Source of the DNA: Kingdonia uniflora
Lineage: Eukaryota > Streptophyta > Magnoliopsida > Ranunculales > Circaeasteraceae
Assembly: GCA_014058105.1 (NCBI GenBank)
Contig: JACGCM010000750.1
Location: 186,001-250,000 of the forward strand
Length of the DNA: 64,000 bases
Direction of reading: 5' to 3'
Made by a program: the position numbers and the translations under genes
Notes under the pieces: model-generated
The model's input: the letters and a program-made list of their open reading frames with translations, nothing else
The model's database searches: none
What the model was told of the DNA's origin: nothing
Shown: positions 32,801 to 47,800 of the stretch, piece by piece
Layout: each line of letters begins with the position of its first letter
Position numbering within the stretch: position 1 is the stretch's first letter

Positions 32801-35800
32801 CTACTATTCTATTTGTTAACTACTACGTAGTTAGAACTTAGAAGAATTCTAGGGTTACGACATACATGAGTTTTTTTATATATAGTATGAACAACTAAGT
32901 AGGATAGTAGTTTCTTACTTGCACATTATTTCTAAGACAAACCCAATGCAAATAATTGAACAAGAGGCTTGGTCCTATTCTCTTGTCACATGTTTGTGAC
33001 TTTAAACCTAGTTTAATAATTAATCCTTGACCCTGTAGTTTAGGGAAATTGTGTGACGCTCAAGAGACAAGAACTTCTTGCTTCCAGGGCTTGTCCCAAG
33101 TTTGAAATTTCTGGGACATAGTATTTATACGTATTTCACTGTTTGGTTAAAATTTTCTCCGTTAGCCCGTTATATCATTTTATCTACTTTTTTTTTCTTC
33201 ACTTTCTACTATTCTATTTGTTAACTACTACGTACGCGGAAGCAAGTTAACTAACAAGCGATCTTTTTATTGAATTAAAATCTCTACTACAAGCTCTCTC
33301 TCTTTAAGTTCTCTCTACCTAACTAGGGTTTCTCCTTGATCTCACAAAGACCCCCCTCCCCCTCTTTCCTACTAATTCTAGACCCTTTTATAGAAGGAGC
33401 CCTAACCTTCTAAGACACTACCCAATCAATTAGGAAACTAATCTAAAAATAATATTGCAAAAATAGGAAACATAGAAAATAGGAAAGGGCGGAGACGTGC
33501 ATGATTCCTATCAACTTTCCCCTTTGAAGATTTCGACCACGAACTCAGGTGAGAAAATCAGCAAGTCATCAACATGAAACCGAAAGTGTACGATGAAAAG
33601 CTTGGGAAGACGTCTACGAATTTTACCGTAACTTGCTAGTATACCCTTTGAACGTTGTAACACATCATCTCGAAACTCATTTTGCTTCATTGTATTACCA
33701 ACTGTTGACACCTATGTTGTACTTGCAGTCGCCAAGACTTCAGACCCACACAGTCGAAAGAACGAACCAGAAACTCTATCCAATACGGGTATACATATGA
33801 AGTTGTTGTCGGTACACCTTGCTTAAAAATTTACTCCATCCTGGTTCCCATATGTGCCTCTGCTTATAGCCAAAACTAATCTCCCTTGAGGGTACTCCGG
33901 ACAAAGCATGAATCTCTTGACTCTACTACTGTGTGGTACGGGGATCGATAATTATTGTTGGAGTGGTCATGCAGGTACTAGCTTGGTTTGGTTCAAGTTT
34001 GAACTGCTGGAGTTGCTTTGGTAACATAACTATTTGACCTATTTTAATAAGTTGGGGGCTGGCTCGGCTTAGGCGTGCTCACTGCTGGGGCTGGTAAGTA
34101 AAACTTGGCTAACACATGTCTAGCACGTGCTGCTCATCTTTCTTTTGCCTTTCTTCTTCCCTACGAATCAACAACTTGCTTCATCGCTAAACCATCTTTA
34201 ATGATCTGTTTCTCTTGCGATTTGCTTCTTTTGTGATCTTCTAAGTATGCTAACGTGGCTGGAAAGAAACTAGCTGGTGACTTGAACACGTGCTGTTCAC
34301 TTGTGGTGAAATTCAGATATGGTGGATCTAGGTCTGGGGGGTTTGGACTTGGGATTGGGCCTTGTTTGGACGGGCTGGGCCTGCTGGAACAGATCTGGTA
34401 TAGCTTGGGGCAACACATGCTAGCCACGTTCCTGCCTTCCTTCTCTCTCACGACCTGGTTTCGTCGCCCTAGCACAACCTGTAAAATCAACGACCTCTCC
34501 ATTGAATCCGACCGTGTTTCCAGTCCCACCCTTGATTGGGGAGGTCCAATGGATTTCGGTGATTGAACCGGTGAATCCTCCATCCTCTTTCCAAGGTTTC
34601 CTCGATTTGGTGGTGTTGTCTTTTGATTGAAACTTTTTATTGGTAACTTCGATCATGTGGACTTCACGCGCCATAATCGCAACCCCTTCGTGGGACCATG
34701 GTCGTGAACTTTCCAACGCGTCTTCACCTACCCGACCCACGAAATCAGTTGCACAGGGAACCTTTCTCTCCGTCGGTACACCATTGTGGTTAATCTTCAA
34801 GTCATTTATATCAATTTCAGCACCTACACTCTTCCGAAACCTATGTTTTTTGATATTAAAGTTCTCAAGCATCTGAAACGCCTCCCTTGTCAGATGTGTT
34901 TTTAAACATAAAAACATTTGCGATCCATGACAATTCGGAATCCATACTTCATTGGCTTCTCTCCATAGAAGTGCGCCTTCGTCTTTTTCGAATCTTTGTT
35001 TTATCCAATTTTGCATGTAGTCTTCTACATCGTAGTCTTTCCACCTGAACTTGTCCCATAATCCTTTTCTAAATCTTCTCAGCTTAACATCACTGTAGCA
35101 AATGCTGAAATCATTTAGCAGTCAGTGTAAGAAAAAATCCCCAAAGAACTAACCTGGCTCTGATACCAATTTATTAACTATTACGTACGCGGAAGCAAGT
35201 AAACTAACAAACGATCTCTTTATTGAATTAAAATCTCTACTACAAGCTCTCTCTTCTACTAACCCAAAGACTTTTTATAGAAGAACCCTAACCTTCTAAA
35301 ACACTACCCAATCAATTAGGAAATTAATCTAAAAAGAATATTGCAAAAATAGGAAACATCAAAAATAGGTGTCCCACGAAGTGTGCCAAATTGGAGACGC
35401 AAAGATGTGTACGATTCCTATCACTATTATATCTCCTCTAAAATTCTGAAAAGTGGTCCCCAACAAAATTTATCCTTTTTATTCTCTCTCCTCTCTAATG
35501 TCATAAAAGTGGTCCCCAAAAAAATCATCTTTGCTTTTCTTTCTTTTTTTCTCCCCTCTTTTAATGTTCTTAGCTCTTTCCCATTCAACCCAAATTCTAT
35601 AATTTTAAGTAAACCATATGGAAAGCAACAATATATTGTGTGGGTATATTTGATAAATGTATTTAAAATTTGCGAAAGCCTGATCTCGTGTGCTTAAAGA
35701 TATGTAGAAAACGAATGGGGTTTTAATATAAGAAATTTAATTGTTTTGTCAAAAGTTTCTTTTTGCTACAACTTTATGGTGAAATATTAAAAGTGATTGA

Positions 35801-38800
35801 AATGAGGTTTAATTGTTGGTTATTATTAAACCAATTTGGTTTTGATTTGTAGTGTAGTTGACACAATACAAATGCTATTTAGAAAATGGTTAACATGGTC
35901 AGACCTAAATTTACCTCTCTAAGAGGCCATAAATGAGGTCGTGAATGTTTGTTTTATTCATCATATTCAAACTCACTAAAACTAAAAAAAGAAAAATTGT
36001 GTCTTTCCAAAGTAAAATAAATTCTCTGAGGAGAGATAAATTTGTATAAACAAAGTCAAAAAGGTACATTGAGAAATAGAGATGTCTCATAAAATAAAGT
36101 AAAGGATATATTTGACATTTTAAAAGAAAAATTACGTGACAGTTCGAGGTAAGAAAATACCAACAAATACATTTAGACAGCGAGCAGAGGTAACCGGTAC
36201 AATACAAAACATGGAAACAATAGTAGCCCACCACTTGACTTTTTATTTTATTTTTTTGCTTTATAGTGTATTTAAAATGTCAAGTATACCCTTTATTTAT
36301 TTTAGGAGACACATTTTTATGTCTCTTCACCCTTTTGACTTTGTTTTTTCAAGTTTCTATTTACTCTGAGAATTTAGTTTATTTTGGGAAGACACAAATT
36401 TTCTCTCGAGTTTTAGTAAGCTTGGATATAATAAATAAAACAGACATTCACGACCTCATTTATTGTCTCTTAGAGAGATAAATTTAGGTTTGGCTATGTT
36501 AACCTTCTTCTAAATTGCATTTGTATTGTGTCAACTACACTACAAATCGAAACCGCGTTAGTTTAATACCAACCAACAATTAAACTTTATTTTAATAATT
36601 TTTAATATTTCACCATGAAATTGTAACAAAAGTAAAACTATTATACAAAATGATTACATTTCCGATATAAAAAACACCATTCATTTTCTACATATTTTCA
36701 AACACACGCGATCGGTCAAGGTTTCCGCGAATTTTGAATATATTTATCAAATAAACCCACACAATATATTGTTGTTTTTCATATGGTTTACTTACAATTT
36801 TAGAATTTGGATTAAAAGAGAAAAAGTTAATAACATTAAGAGAGGGGAGAAAAAAAGAAGGAAAGATGAACTTTTGTGGGGGGCACTTTTATGACATTAG
36901 AGAGGTGAGAGAATGACAAAGATAAAGTTTGTTGGGGACCACTTTTATGACCTTTAGAGGTGAGAGAATAGGACAGTAGAGATAGAAAATGGTATAATGG
37001 GCTAACGGAGTAAAATTTAACCAAACAGCGAAATACGTATAAATACTATATGTCCCAGAAAGATCAAACTTGGGACAAGGCATGCAACAAACAAGAAGTT
37101 CATATTCTGAGCTGTCACGTAATTTACCCCTTTTTAAATACACTATTCAAAAAAAAAACAATAGAAGACAAAAGGGGGACACCTACTGTTTCCATGTTTT
37201 GTATTTAACGGTTAGCTCTGGCTGCCGTCTAAATATATTTGTTGGTATTTCCTCACTTCCGACCAGTCACGTATTTTCCCTATAATTTAGAATGCTCATA
37301 AGTTGGTTTACAAAAGATATATTTTCAATTTCATGCGCACATGAAATTTAAGAATATCCATGTGGTATGCAGATTAGAGAATTTTAGATAGTACAAAACT
37401 ATCATATCTTTTGTAACTTTGTGCAGTGTACGAGAGCATATTAGTTCTCGTGGTAGGATATACTTATGCTTGATTGAATCCTAATACTTCTGTGACATTA
37501 GATATTACTTTGACAGGCATTTAGATCGACTTTAGGTGGTTCGGGAGTTGGATAAATTTGTATTGTACTGTTCACCCCTTAGATTTGGAACTAGACCTGA
37601 ACCACATATTTATAGTGGTCTCAGGTATTCCCCTAGATGATGCATAGTAATGACTAAGAAGTGATAATTCATCCTTTTTTCTGGGATGGTAATTGGAATC
37701 CGTTGTAGTGCACTGTTACAGGCAATTGTCCTGGTTGACTGGCTTTGTTGCAGGTTTAGGTAATAACCACCAAAATAGAAGAAAAAAAATATCAAATATA
37801 TTTAGAAAATTTCCAAACAAGTAAATGTTTCATATATGTATAGAATCTCAAAGTCACCTTGTTGTGATTTGTGACAAACACAAACAACATCAGCAACTAG
37901 GAAACAATTACCAGGCAACCTCGAATTTGTCATCTAAGAGTTGTGGTAGCACCTATGTGCGAATCTCGAAACGAAGATTGCTTTTAGGTTTGCAGCAGGA
38001 AGAGGAAACATTGTTCGAATAAGACTTTGAGTTTTTTGTAACCGGTAATGGAAGTCTGTTATTATATGCTTTCTAATATTTCTTAGAACCTATTAGATAC
38101 TTTCTCGTAGTGGTAATGTTGGAACTATTCTTTTCTTCTATTTATTCTCAGGTTTGATATTTATAAAATCTCTTCCTTTCAGAATTCCACTGTTTGGTGA
38201 ATTTACATGCCAGAATGCTGTTACAGCCGAACGTTTTATTGAAGCAGGTAGCGCGTATGTATCTACTGTGACATCTCTCAAGTTTTAAATTTTGATTAGA
38301 TCTCCTAATACATCGAATAAGAACGATCTTCACCTGATAAATGCGTTGTTTTTAAATGATTCGTAATGACATCCTGATAAAACAATGAAAACATCATTAA
38401 AAGTAGCAGCCAATTGATTCGGTATGTGCTGTCTATACAGAGAATAGGCTTGTGCCAAGTGCTAACTAAGTACATACTAACATACAAGGTTTGTATAGCA
38501 TCCTGGTACAGGTAATCCAAATTCATTGTAAACGGCATAAGAAGAATCGTTGTGAAGACCAGTAGTACTCTGCCACTTTGGTAGATCTCAGAATTAACAT
38601 TTAATATGGAATCCCTTCAGTTCTCTTGTAATGCTTACTATATTTCCTGTATCATGTTTGATTCTCCATGTAGTTTCCATCGTACCTTGAATTATTAAAG
38701 TCGCTAACTTAAAGCCAATCCAATCTCAATCCTTTTGCTCAACCCTACCGAAACTGGTTTAACCTCAGCTCAGAGTCAATCTTATCCATCATGTGCTAAT

Positions 38801-41800
38801 AGTACTTCCATTAGCACCTGCTTCAAAGATTCTTTTTTTTATTACCGTTTATTTCTCTCCAGATACCCATATCCCTGATTGAATGCTGCTCAATGAGTTA
38901 TCTTAATCAGCCATTATAGTCAGCTGGAAGAAGTTCCCACTTGTGCAGCACATTCTGGTATTCTTTAAAATGCCTTTACCACCCAAGTCAGTTACAACTT
39001 TACTGAATTTACATTCTTCTACGTTTAATTATTCATTGTTTGTTCCTGCTCATCTATCTCTTAAAAACTCTCAAAATAAGGTTAGCAATTTTTTCAGAGA
39101 AAGAGTACTCTTTAATGAAATTTCTAGATTTCTACTTCAAATCCAGTATATGGTTGCATTCAAGCAGCTTGCAATATCTTTTTTTTTTTGCCTAGCACCT
39201 GTTAACCTTCCAGTTATCCAACCTCATTCGCTTTTAGATGGTAAGATTCTTCCTTCGATGACATGGACAGAAGCTCAAAAGATTCCAGCGCAGAAACTAA
39301 ATTACCACCAAACCGGTATTGATTGTGGCGATGAGGACGGCTTTGGATCTAGTTGGAAGTAAATCTATATCTGCATCTCAACTACCCATATCCCGGTATT
39401 GATTGATGGTGCTCTTTCTATCTTCTTACTAGCTCTACCAGTGTAAGATAGGATAATGTTTAACATCCGTCCCTTTTCATTTCCTAGGTGGAAGCTTTGT
39501 TTTGGTTGCTGGGTGGGCAGTTGCAGTTGATCTAGGGTTTCTCAGTTGTTCATCGTGTGACTTTCCACCCGCAGATGACACCATTGTGTAAATAACTGTT
39601 CAAGCCAGATTACATATTTATGATATTGCCTGATTTGCTTTGGGTTGCTCTTGGCTACATATTAACTTGCCAAGATTAATATTTTGGTATTGGCGACGTG
39701 AATGCTATTCAACTAATGATAGGGGTTGTAGTGACTCCTTGTCTATCTTTAACTGGGGCTGTCCCTTTGGACCTTAGTGCTTGTTATCTCCGCGTTAATA
39801 GTTGTGTTCCGGATGTCGACAGACTGATCAGAAGCTACCCTTTTGAAAGAGGAAAATCCTATCTGAAGGTGGTCGGCTTAACACTACCCTCTTCATATAA
39901 TCTTGTATATTTTCTTAATGCTTCCTCGTGGCCAAGAGGCTCAAGAAATTGATCTATAGTTTTCTTCAAACGTGGCTGGAAGGCTTCATTGCTGATATAG
40001 GAGTTTATTTGCCCTCATAAGGTGGATGTGAAATGTTTGTGAGATCTCTCTAAGGAAAATGAATAAGCGGTCCATGACATTTTGCAGATTTTGTTCATTA
40101 TCTGATATTATGGAGGGCTCTGTTGTTTTATGTAGTATATCAGTGTAGTGTATAGCGATTACCGATGAATCACAGTATTTGTGTGCATTGTTGGAACATC
40201 ATCTATGAGAAGAAACAGAGATAACTTGTTTTGTACTAGGTACCGTCATTCCAGCCTTGCACGTAGATAAATGGTGGAGAAACTCAGATAGGGTGGACCG
40301 AACTCCTCATGACTTCTATTGGCTTAGAAAATGCACAATATACAGTAGCCAAAGAAATGATTTGTTCAACACAGGAAGAGTGCCATTTAAAAGGGGTATT
40401 TTGATAGAATTGTATAAGGGTGTTGTGCCCAGTATGAGAACAATTAAGGATGGGAAAAATGCTTATCACAGAAAAAGACAGTTCTACAGGCAATCTGTAT
40501 GTCGACTCTGCTGGGTGGGTGGGGGAGGCAAAATTTGGTTTTTTATTATATAGAAAAAAATAATGAAAAATTACAAGAGGACTAAAACTTTCCCCTGAGG
40601 AGTAATTGCGATCCCTAGCTTTTTCATGGACTAACTAGATCTAACATTTCTTGGTAAGGAAGCTACTGTCCAGAAAGTATTAGATTTCTGTACACTTCCC
40701 AGCTTTGAGAATCCATCAGCTGACCCATTGCCTTCTCTAAGTATGTGAACCCATACTGATATTCAGTTTCATGCCCAACTGTCTAATTTGTTTCCAAAGG
40801 GATTCAAATTTTGGTGAGCATATACCTGAGCTGTTGTACGAGTTGAAAATTGTTTGAGCGTCCATTTCAATTATAACATGGTATAGTTGATGTTATTTGC
40901 ATAGCATAAGACCATGGACTAGACCAAGCAATGCAGTTGTTTGTTAGTGCCCCGTCTCAATGCAACAGAAAAATCCAGTATGAATTTATCTGCAGTCTCT
41001 GACTATCCCTTCTGCACCACATTGCCCAGTATCAGAGCTGATCCATTAGTATTGAGTTTAAACCAACCTGTAGGCGGCCTAAGCCATCTAACAATTCTGA
41101 CGGTTTTTGGTTTTGCAGTTTTCTTTGCAATCTTGCACATGATGTCTTTGTATCCACCTGTAAACTTTTAGTATAATGGAGTGAGTGTTCATTTTATCCC
41201 CATCATACCTTGCTGAGCATCTTAACCTCCAGAGTTTTCAAACTATAAAAGCAGATAGAGTTTCTTTTAGGATTCCCGTTTGAGAACATTTGCTTGGTGC
41301 TTGTGACCATGAACCTTGCATATCCTTGCCCAGTAGATTTGATTTGTAATATTTGATACCCCACAGGCACTAGAAAAGAACTGCCATACGATAAGAGCAG
41401 TAACAAGTGATCAGATGTCTCAGTGTTACCGTTTGCACAGCATTGGCATTTGGAGCTCAGTGGTACTTGTTTTCAAATGAAGTCATCCACAGGAGTAGTT
41501 CTGTTCATATTTTCCCACTTTAAAACCTGCACTTGCAGTTCAGAAGGAATGCCCCTGTGCCACATTCAATTCATTCTGGGATTGATGGATTGACTGCAAT
41601 TCAGATCAAGAGAATCAGCTAGACTCTCATCCCCATCCCATTTGTCACTTCAGAAATCAGCTTCCCTATTGCCTACCCTTGCACAGTGAGAAATAAACCT
41701 TGCATTTGTTTACACAGTTTAGATGAGAAACATTTTGGTTGGTGTATGCTGCCGTCAGCTGCTGCATACTTCTGCTTGGGGAATTTAGACCACATGGAAT

Positions 41801-44800
41801 CTTTGTATAGCAGATTCCAGCATTTCTTCAACAAAAGACTACGCCTGATGTCATTGAGATCTTTTGTGCCCAATCCTCCCTCTGTGTTGGGTTGACATAT
41901 TTATTCCATGAAATCCACTGTATCTTTGGTTATCCTTCATAGTTACCCCATAAAAAAATGGCAAATATACCCTCTATTCTTTTCATAATTTTTTTTGGAA
42001 CATGAATTCAGGAAAAAATATGTATGGGTGCAGAGTTGAGAACATAGTTGATTATCACCAATTTACCACCATTAGATAGCAGCTTTCCTTGCCATCCTTC
42101 TATCTCTTTTGAATTCTCTGGATAAGTGGCTCAAAATGAGTTTGTAAGACTCTCCATAGCTAATTGGGTCTCCCAAATAAATCTTAGACCGCAAGAGTAA
42201 TGTGATTTGTAGCTGCTGGTATAAAGTGATCCACACAGGTCCCAGTTTGATTATGTTTATAGCTTGCTCAAAGAAAGTGTCCTACCTTGTAAGAAAGTCC
42301 ATTAAGTCTTTTGAGAGATCTTTCATTGTCTTTGAGGATGGCCAAGAAATCATCCGCATATAGAAGATGTGCGAGTAGCATGCTATATGGATGAATGAAA
42401 GTAGCCATTTCTTCCTTCACTAAAGCAGTTGGAAAGTAATCCTCTTGAAAAAATCTCTTCAGCTATAATAAAAAGCAGTGGTGATAGTGGATCTCCTTGT
42501 CTTAGCCCTCTTGAAGACTTGAAGAAACCTTTGAAAACACCTTGAAGTATCACTGAGAATCAAGGTGTCTGAACACATTGAGCAATCAACAAAATTCATC
42601 GGTTGGAGAAACCAGAAACCAAAGATGGCCAAAATTTGTTTTATGAAGCCCAAATTCAATCTATCATATGCTTTAGCCATCCCCACTTTTATCAAGATAT
42701 TATTACCTGACTCTTTTGTTTTGATCAACTCCATACCTAAATGATAAAATTACGGATACTTTCACTGTTACAAATCTAGGTGTGTTAACTGGAAATTGTA
42801 AACCTTTCTTTCTTTCCTCTTTTTTTTTGAAGTAAACTTTCTAATGTTCAAGTGTACAATACGTAAGATGTGCACATCTATTACATCTAGGTTACTGCCA
42901 AATAACATAACTCGTGCTATTAACAAGTAAAAAGAGCCCTGGTAATGGCCAACATGTGGAAAATATGTAGAATTAAGCAGATACCAGATTCGTAAAAAAA
43001 AAGCGAAGGAGAAAACAATATTGGCATTTATATCTTTGAGTCAGCTACTCATATCATGGGGAGCCATTTGGGAAAGAAGTAGGACAAGTAAAGAAAGTGT
43101 AGAAACAGTAAATTTCAAATTCATATAGTTATTAGCCTAACCCTCTATTCAGTGTATGATAAAGTTCCATACTGGCATACTTTTATAAATAGTTGGACAT
43201 CGTTGTTTATGCAATATCATGAACATCTTTTTGATGCCTCTCATGTTGCACTTCTCTCTCTCTCTCTGAGCAAATACTTTTTTTGCAGTTACGTACTAAA
43301 ATTGGAAAAGGCTGATGTTTATCGCTTACCATATTTGAAAAGCAGCGGACCTGGATTCTGTTAGTATTTCATCTCTTCTATCTCAGTTACACTAACTTTC
43401 AAAAATAGATTTGATTACTTTAATCAATCAAATGGAGATAAAGAATACACGGGATTTAGTTTTTACTCTTTAAGGGCTGGTAATATATTCTTGCACCTTC
43501 TCTTCAGAAGCCACCTCTAAATTTTTTATTTTCAAATTTAGGGAAAATACTTAATCGTCTGGCATCATCCATCATAATATCTGGTAATATTCATATTTTC
43601 TATTTAGTTGATTAGAGTAATACTATGTAAATTTATTCCGCATTTGATTTTATTCATCTAGAAGTTTGATATAGAGCAAACCTATGTATAGTGGAATTTC
43701 GTAATCATTCAACCTGTTCCTGTGGCCCAGTTCTAATGAAACAACATCACTCTCTTAGCACCCAACTATCCAGTAGATGTAATATGTACTTTCTATTATC
43801 TGTAAAAAGTCCCCTTGTAAAACTAGCAATTTTTCTTAGAAATGATTTCCTGGCAAATTAGATTTCCAGTACTGTGTTTGAATTGCATTTTCTTTTTCTT
43901 TTTTGATGTTGTTTCTCCAGCTTTGCTTGAAGCTGCAAGAAAATTTAATGTCAATGATATATCAAGCCGGGTAGCAACTGGATTTTCATCTGGAAGGTAT
44001 ATCAATTTCATAAACCTACCTGGAATGAGCAGCAGTGTATTTTAATTTTCATCACGAGTTAAAAGCAAAGATTGGTGTTTCAATTAACATAAACGAGTGG
44101 GTTTGAATAGAAATACAATATGAAGTTAAAAGAGTTTCAGAAGTCACACTCTACTTAACGAGATTGTAGTCAAGTACAAACCATCTTTCCCCCACGGCCC
44201 CACTACAATATGCACTCTCTCACACTATTGAAATCCCATACTCCCTTAAATAGATTACGAACTTTCCTCAAACCGTTCATCTACAAAACTTGACTGTGGT
44301 GTCTTGAATACCCGAGTTACATTGTTAATCAATCGGAAGAGTTTACGATTTAAATCAAAGTGGAAGAAAACGAGTCAACAAATAAATCGTGAATCACCAT
44401 GGCGATTTAAATCACAAATCATTCAAATAAGTGAATCATACGAGTTGGTAAGTCCTTAAGTTCAAAGCTTTTGATGGAAAATAAAACCCTAAAACAAAAA
44501 CTGGTTTTCTATTATTGGTTGATTATTATATTTTAATCAATTTTTGTTAGTAATCATACTCCTAATTAGTGTAAAACATAAATTTAAATCTTGGAGAAAA
44601 TCCTCTCTCAATAAGTCTATTCTCCCAACTAGTCTACACAATGATATTACAACTTGGCCTGGGTAGAAGTGAATTGGACTAGGTTTTGGTTCTGAAGTTT
44701 TTCTTTTTCGGTATTCAATTAGCAGGGCTTACGTCAGGACCCTGACCAGGTTTATTAATCACACAAAAATAATTAGATACTTTTGTATCTAGTCCCAAGT

Positions 44801-47800
44801 CCCACTTGCATCCTCCTCTATTATAGAACACAGGTTAGATAGCAAGGAGCTAAGGAAGAGAATACTTCATCCACAATCAGTTTCAAAAGAAAACAATAAA
44901 ATAGCTTCCCTATTGCATTCTTTAAGCTCATAAACTACATTGAGCTCTCTTATCTTTTTTTCCCTTTCCTTGGTATTCAGGAAGAATGGGTTGTTCCAGA
45001 TCGCTACCGTCAAGAATCTTGACTATTGCATGGGAACAGATTCATCCCTCATTGGAAGGAAAGTGAAGGAAATGTGGGGAACATGAGTGAGGTACGCACA
45101 GATGATGAGAGAATGAGAGATTTTAGAAGCTTGAATTGCTGCTTTGGCTGCATGGTAACACTCCCAAGGTGCATCCCTGACACCTTTCATGTAGCTAGGC
45201 ATAGCCTTGGAGCCTATGGCTAGCTACCCAAACATTAATAAACCCGCGTTGAACTGCAACATCCAAGCCTCTCTACGTACTCTGGACTTCATGTAGAGTT
45301 GCATTCACTGAATCGCTTTTACCACTGAGAGAATGCAACTACATCTGTTAATTAAAAACATACCTCCATAGCTACTCCCCATCAGAGTTCAGCACTCCAG
45401 GATAGTTGAATTAAGAATACAGAGTCAGGTTGCTTCCATGTGAAACCTTTAGGAACCTTAAAGAGTAAGCTCAGGAGTAAGGTTCCAAACATGGCAAAGT
45501 TGTCTTGCCTTGACTCAGGGACCCTTGTATTGTATTTACCAGTTTGTTACACATACCAAAGAATAACTGCTTAAAGGTTAGTATGACATGGGAAATTTTC
45601 CCCTGGCCACTACATTGGTCCTTGTCTTCTGTATATGATAGATATATGGCTGCAAAAGCTTTACTCAGAACCTTGTAAGATATATCTTCCCTCCCAAGAC
45701 TGCTTAGCCATTTGATGGCACCGCTCCAGCTGGTAGGGGATCTAAGAGCATCTCTAACAGATGGGTATCCAATTATAGATACCCATACTAGTATTCCTTA
45801 ATCGCATACCATTTTACTCTAACAGATTTCTCTCCAAATTTGGATTTTTATCAAAATTGGGACCCACAATGTTTTTTTACGAGAGAGAGAAGAGATATAT
45901 GTGGGGGATCCACAAAAGTAATATCCACATACTCCTTCCGAAGTTCAGGAAATGCATACTTTGGAGGGGCATCCTAGTGGGTATCCTAAACCGAATACCC
46001 TTGTTGGATTGATCTTTTGCCAAAGTATAGTAAATCACATACCTATACTTGCAGACGATCTAACAACATTGCACTTCATCAGCACCCATTGCCAAGTTTG
46101 GTTTGCACACAAATATTCCATGAGAAAGTGATTGATACTTTCATTGTCAACTTTACGGAGGAGGCAAAGGGAGTTGTTGGAGTATATAGTGTGGTTACAC
46201 ATATACTTCTCCTTTAGTCCTATATTGGTTAGTAATAGAAGTAGTTTAGTGAACCCTGTCATATAAAAAGCAGTAAAGCTTGTTATAATTAGAATCTTGG
46301 AATATCAATATTTTCCTCCCCTTCTTATTTCAACATAGTATAAGAGCTTATTCGATCTTGTAGACGACTTAAGGGTTTTACGCTGTCAGCGGCAGCCTTT
46401 ATCGTCGTCGGGCAACTAAAGTATGCTGTTTTTTTGTTTTTTTTTCCAATCTTTCCAGCTTTTGAATTTTTTTTAGATTTGTTTTTTATTTAGCAAAACC
46501 CTAACGTTATTTTGCTTCACAATAACGGCCATGCCGCTTGAAGTCGACCTAACATTATTTTGTTTTTACACTTTCGTTTCCCCCATCAACTTAGTTTGAC
46601 CTGATTGACAAGTTAAGCTCTCTCTCTATATCTATTATGGACTCGATTATCTCTTATTTTTTGTGAAAGGCGATTTTTTTTGTACCTGTCGCGAGTTGCG
46701 ATTTCTCTATTTGGATCAGATGAAGGCGTTAACTACCTTCCACTACAATCATGAGATGCTTCTTTTCCTCGAGTGATTCGAGTGATTTTTATTTCATAGA
46801 GTGATTTTCTCTTTTCCTCTAGTGATTATCTTATTTCTTTTCCGCCTAGTCCTCAAGCTGTAGTTCAAAAATTGAGATTTTTTTAAGAGAGAATTGACAA
46901 GCCTTCCTGATTTTTATCGCTTTCTCTAGTGATTTAAAAAGAAATCACTATGATTTTTCTTACTTCTTTCATCGCTAATGCGATTTGAGGTATATATTCC
47001 TATCATTAGATGTGATCTTTTCTATCATATTCCGTTGCGAGCTGCGATTTCTTCTGTGGACCGGGTGAAGATGTTGAATTCCTTCTACCACGGTCATCTC
47101 TTCTTCGAGTGATTTCTTTCTCGAGTGCTTCTCTATTTCTCGAGTGATTCGTTCTTCCTCGAGTGATTATCTATTATTGAGTTTTTTTTTCTTTTCCTTT
47201 CTCAAGTGATCATCTCTACCTCGAGTGATTCTCTCTTCCTCGACTGATTCTCTCTTTTACGTTATTTTCACTTTTACATGAGTGTCTCTATTTCCTCAAT
47301 ATTTATTCAAGATATTCATATTATCATTACGTGAGAAAATTGGCAAGTCGGTAGCTGCCGCCAATTTCACAACTTTTGGTTACGAAACAACTTGTGGGAA
47401 AAATGGCAAGTCGGATATTACTGCCACCGATTTCATGGGTAATGTGTAAAATTTTGAAATTTTTTTGCTACTCCAAAAGAAAATATTGGAGAAGGTTTAT
47501 CAGGAGGAGCTTCAATTTTTTATTAGTGAGGGAGTGATTGTATCTTTGTGAGGACTATCTATTTATTCTCTTATTGCCATCCACCTTGATACAAGCATGT
47601 TCGAATTTTTCATTAGTGAGGGAGTGATTGTATCTTTGTGAGGGATTATCTATTTGTTCTCTTATTATCATCCACCTTGATACGAGCATGTTCGTATCAA
47701 CGTGAGGGGGAGTGTTGGAGTATATTGTGTGTCTACACATATACTCTTCCTTTAGTCCCACATTGGTTAGTAATAGAAGTAGTTTAGTGACCCCTGTTAT

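Larger units (their letters stand above)
32639..37125. repeat. Long imperfect inverted repeat in intron 6
   Basis: The left arm is 32639-33218 plus 35424-36125 (the LTR element sits in between). The right arm is 36240-37125 in inverse orientation. Shared blocks include CTTGTCCCAAGTTTGAT, AGTATTTATACGTATTTC, GTCATAAAAGTG(G/C)(T/C)CCCC, AACAATATATTGTGTGGG and CACGACCTCATTTAT. The ends carry GGGAAATTGTGTGAC / GTCACGTAATTTACCCC. It looks like a long-TIR (Mutator-like or foldback) element. A second inverted pair, 36126-36272 against 37130-37280, overlaps it (ends AATTACGTGAC / GTCACGTATTTTCCC). Confidence 0.8.

Noticed and set aside
38943..39362. 139-codon + strand frame in intron 7
   Set aside because: No recognisable domain, no partner exons, and its base composition is that of the surrounding intron. 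It is not needed in the spliced hydrolase model, whose phases close without it.
39698..39952. 84-codon + strand frame in intron 7
   Set aside because: No similarity, no partner exons, and its start is arbitrary within intronic DNA.
46765..47255. Regularly spaced repeat array
   Set aside because: The CGAGTGATT motifs have irregular spacing, so I list them as a motif cluster and not as a satellite or CRISPR.
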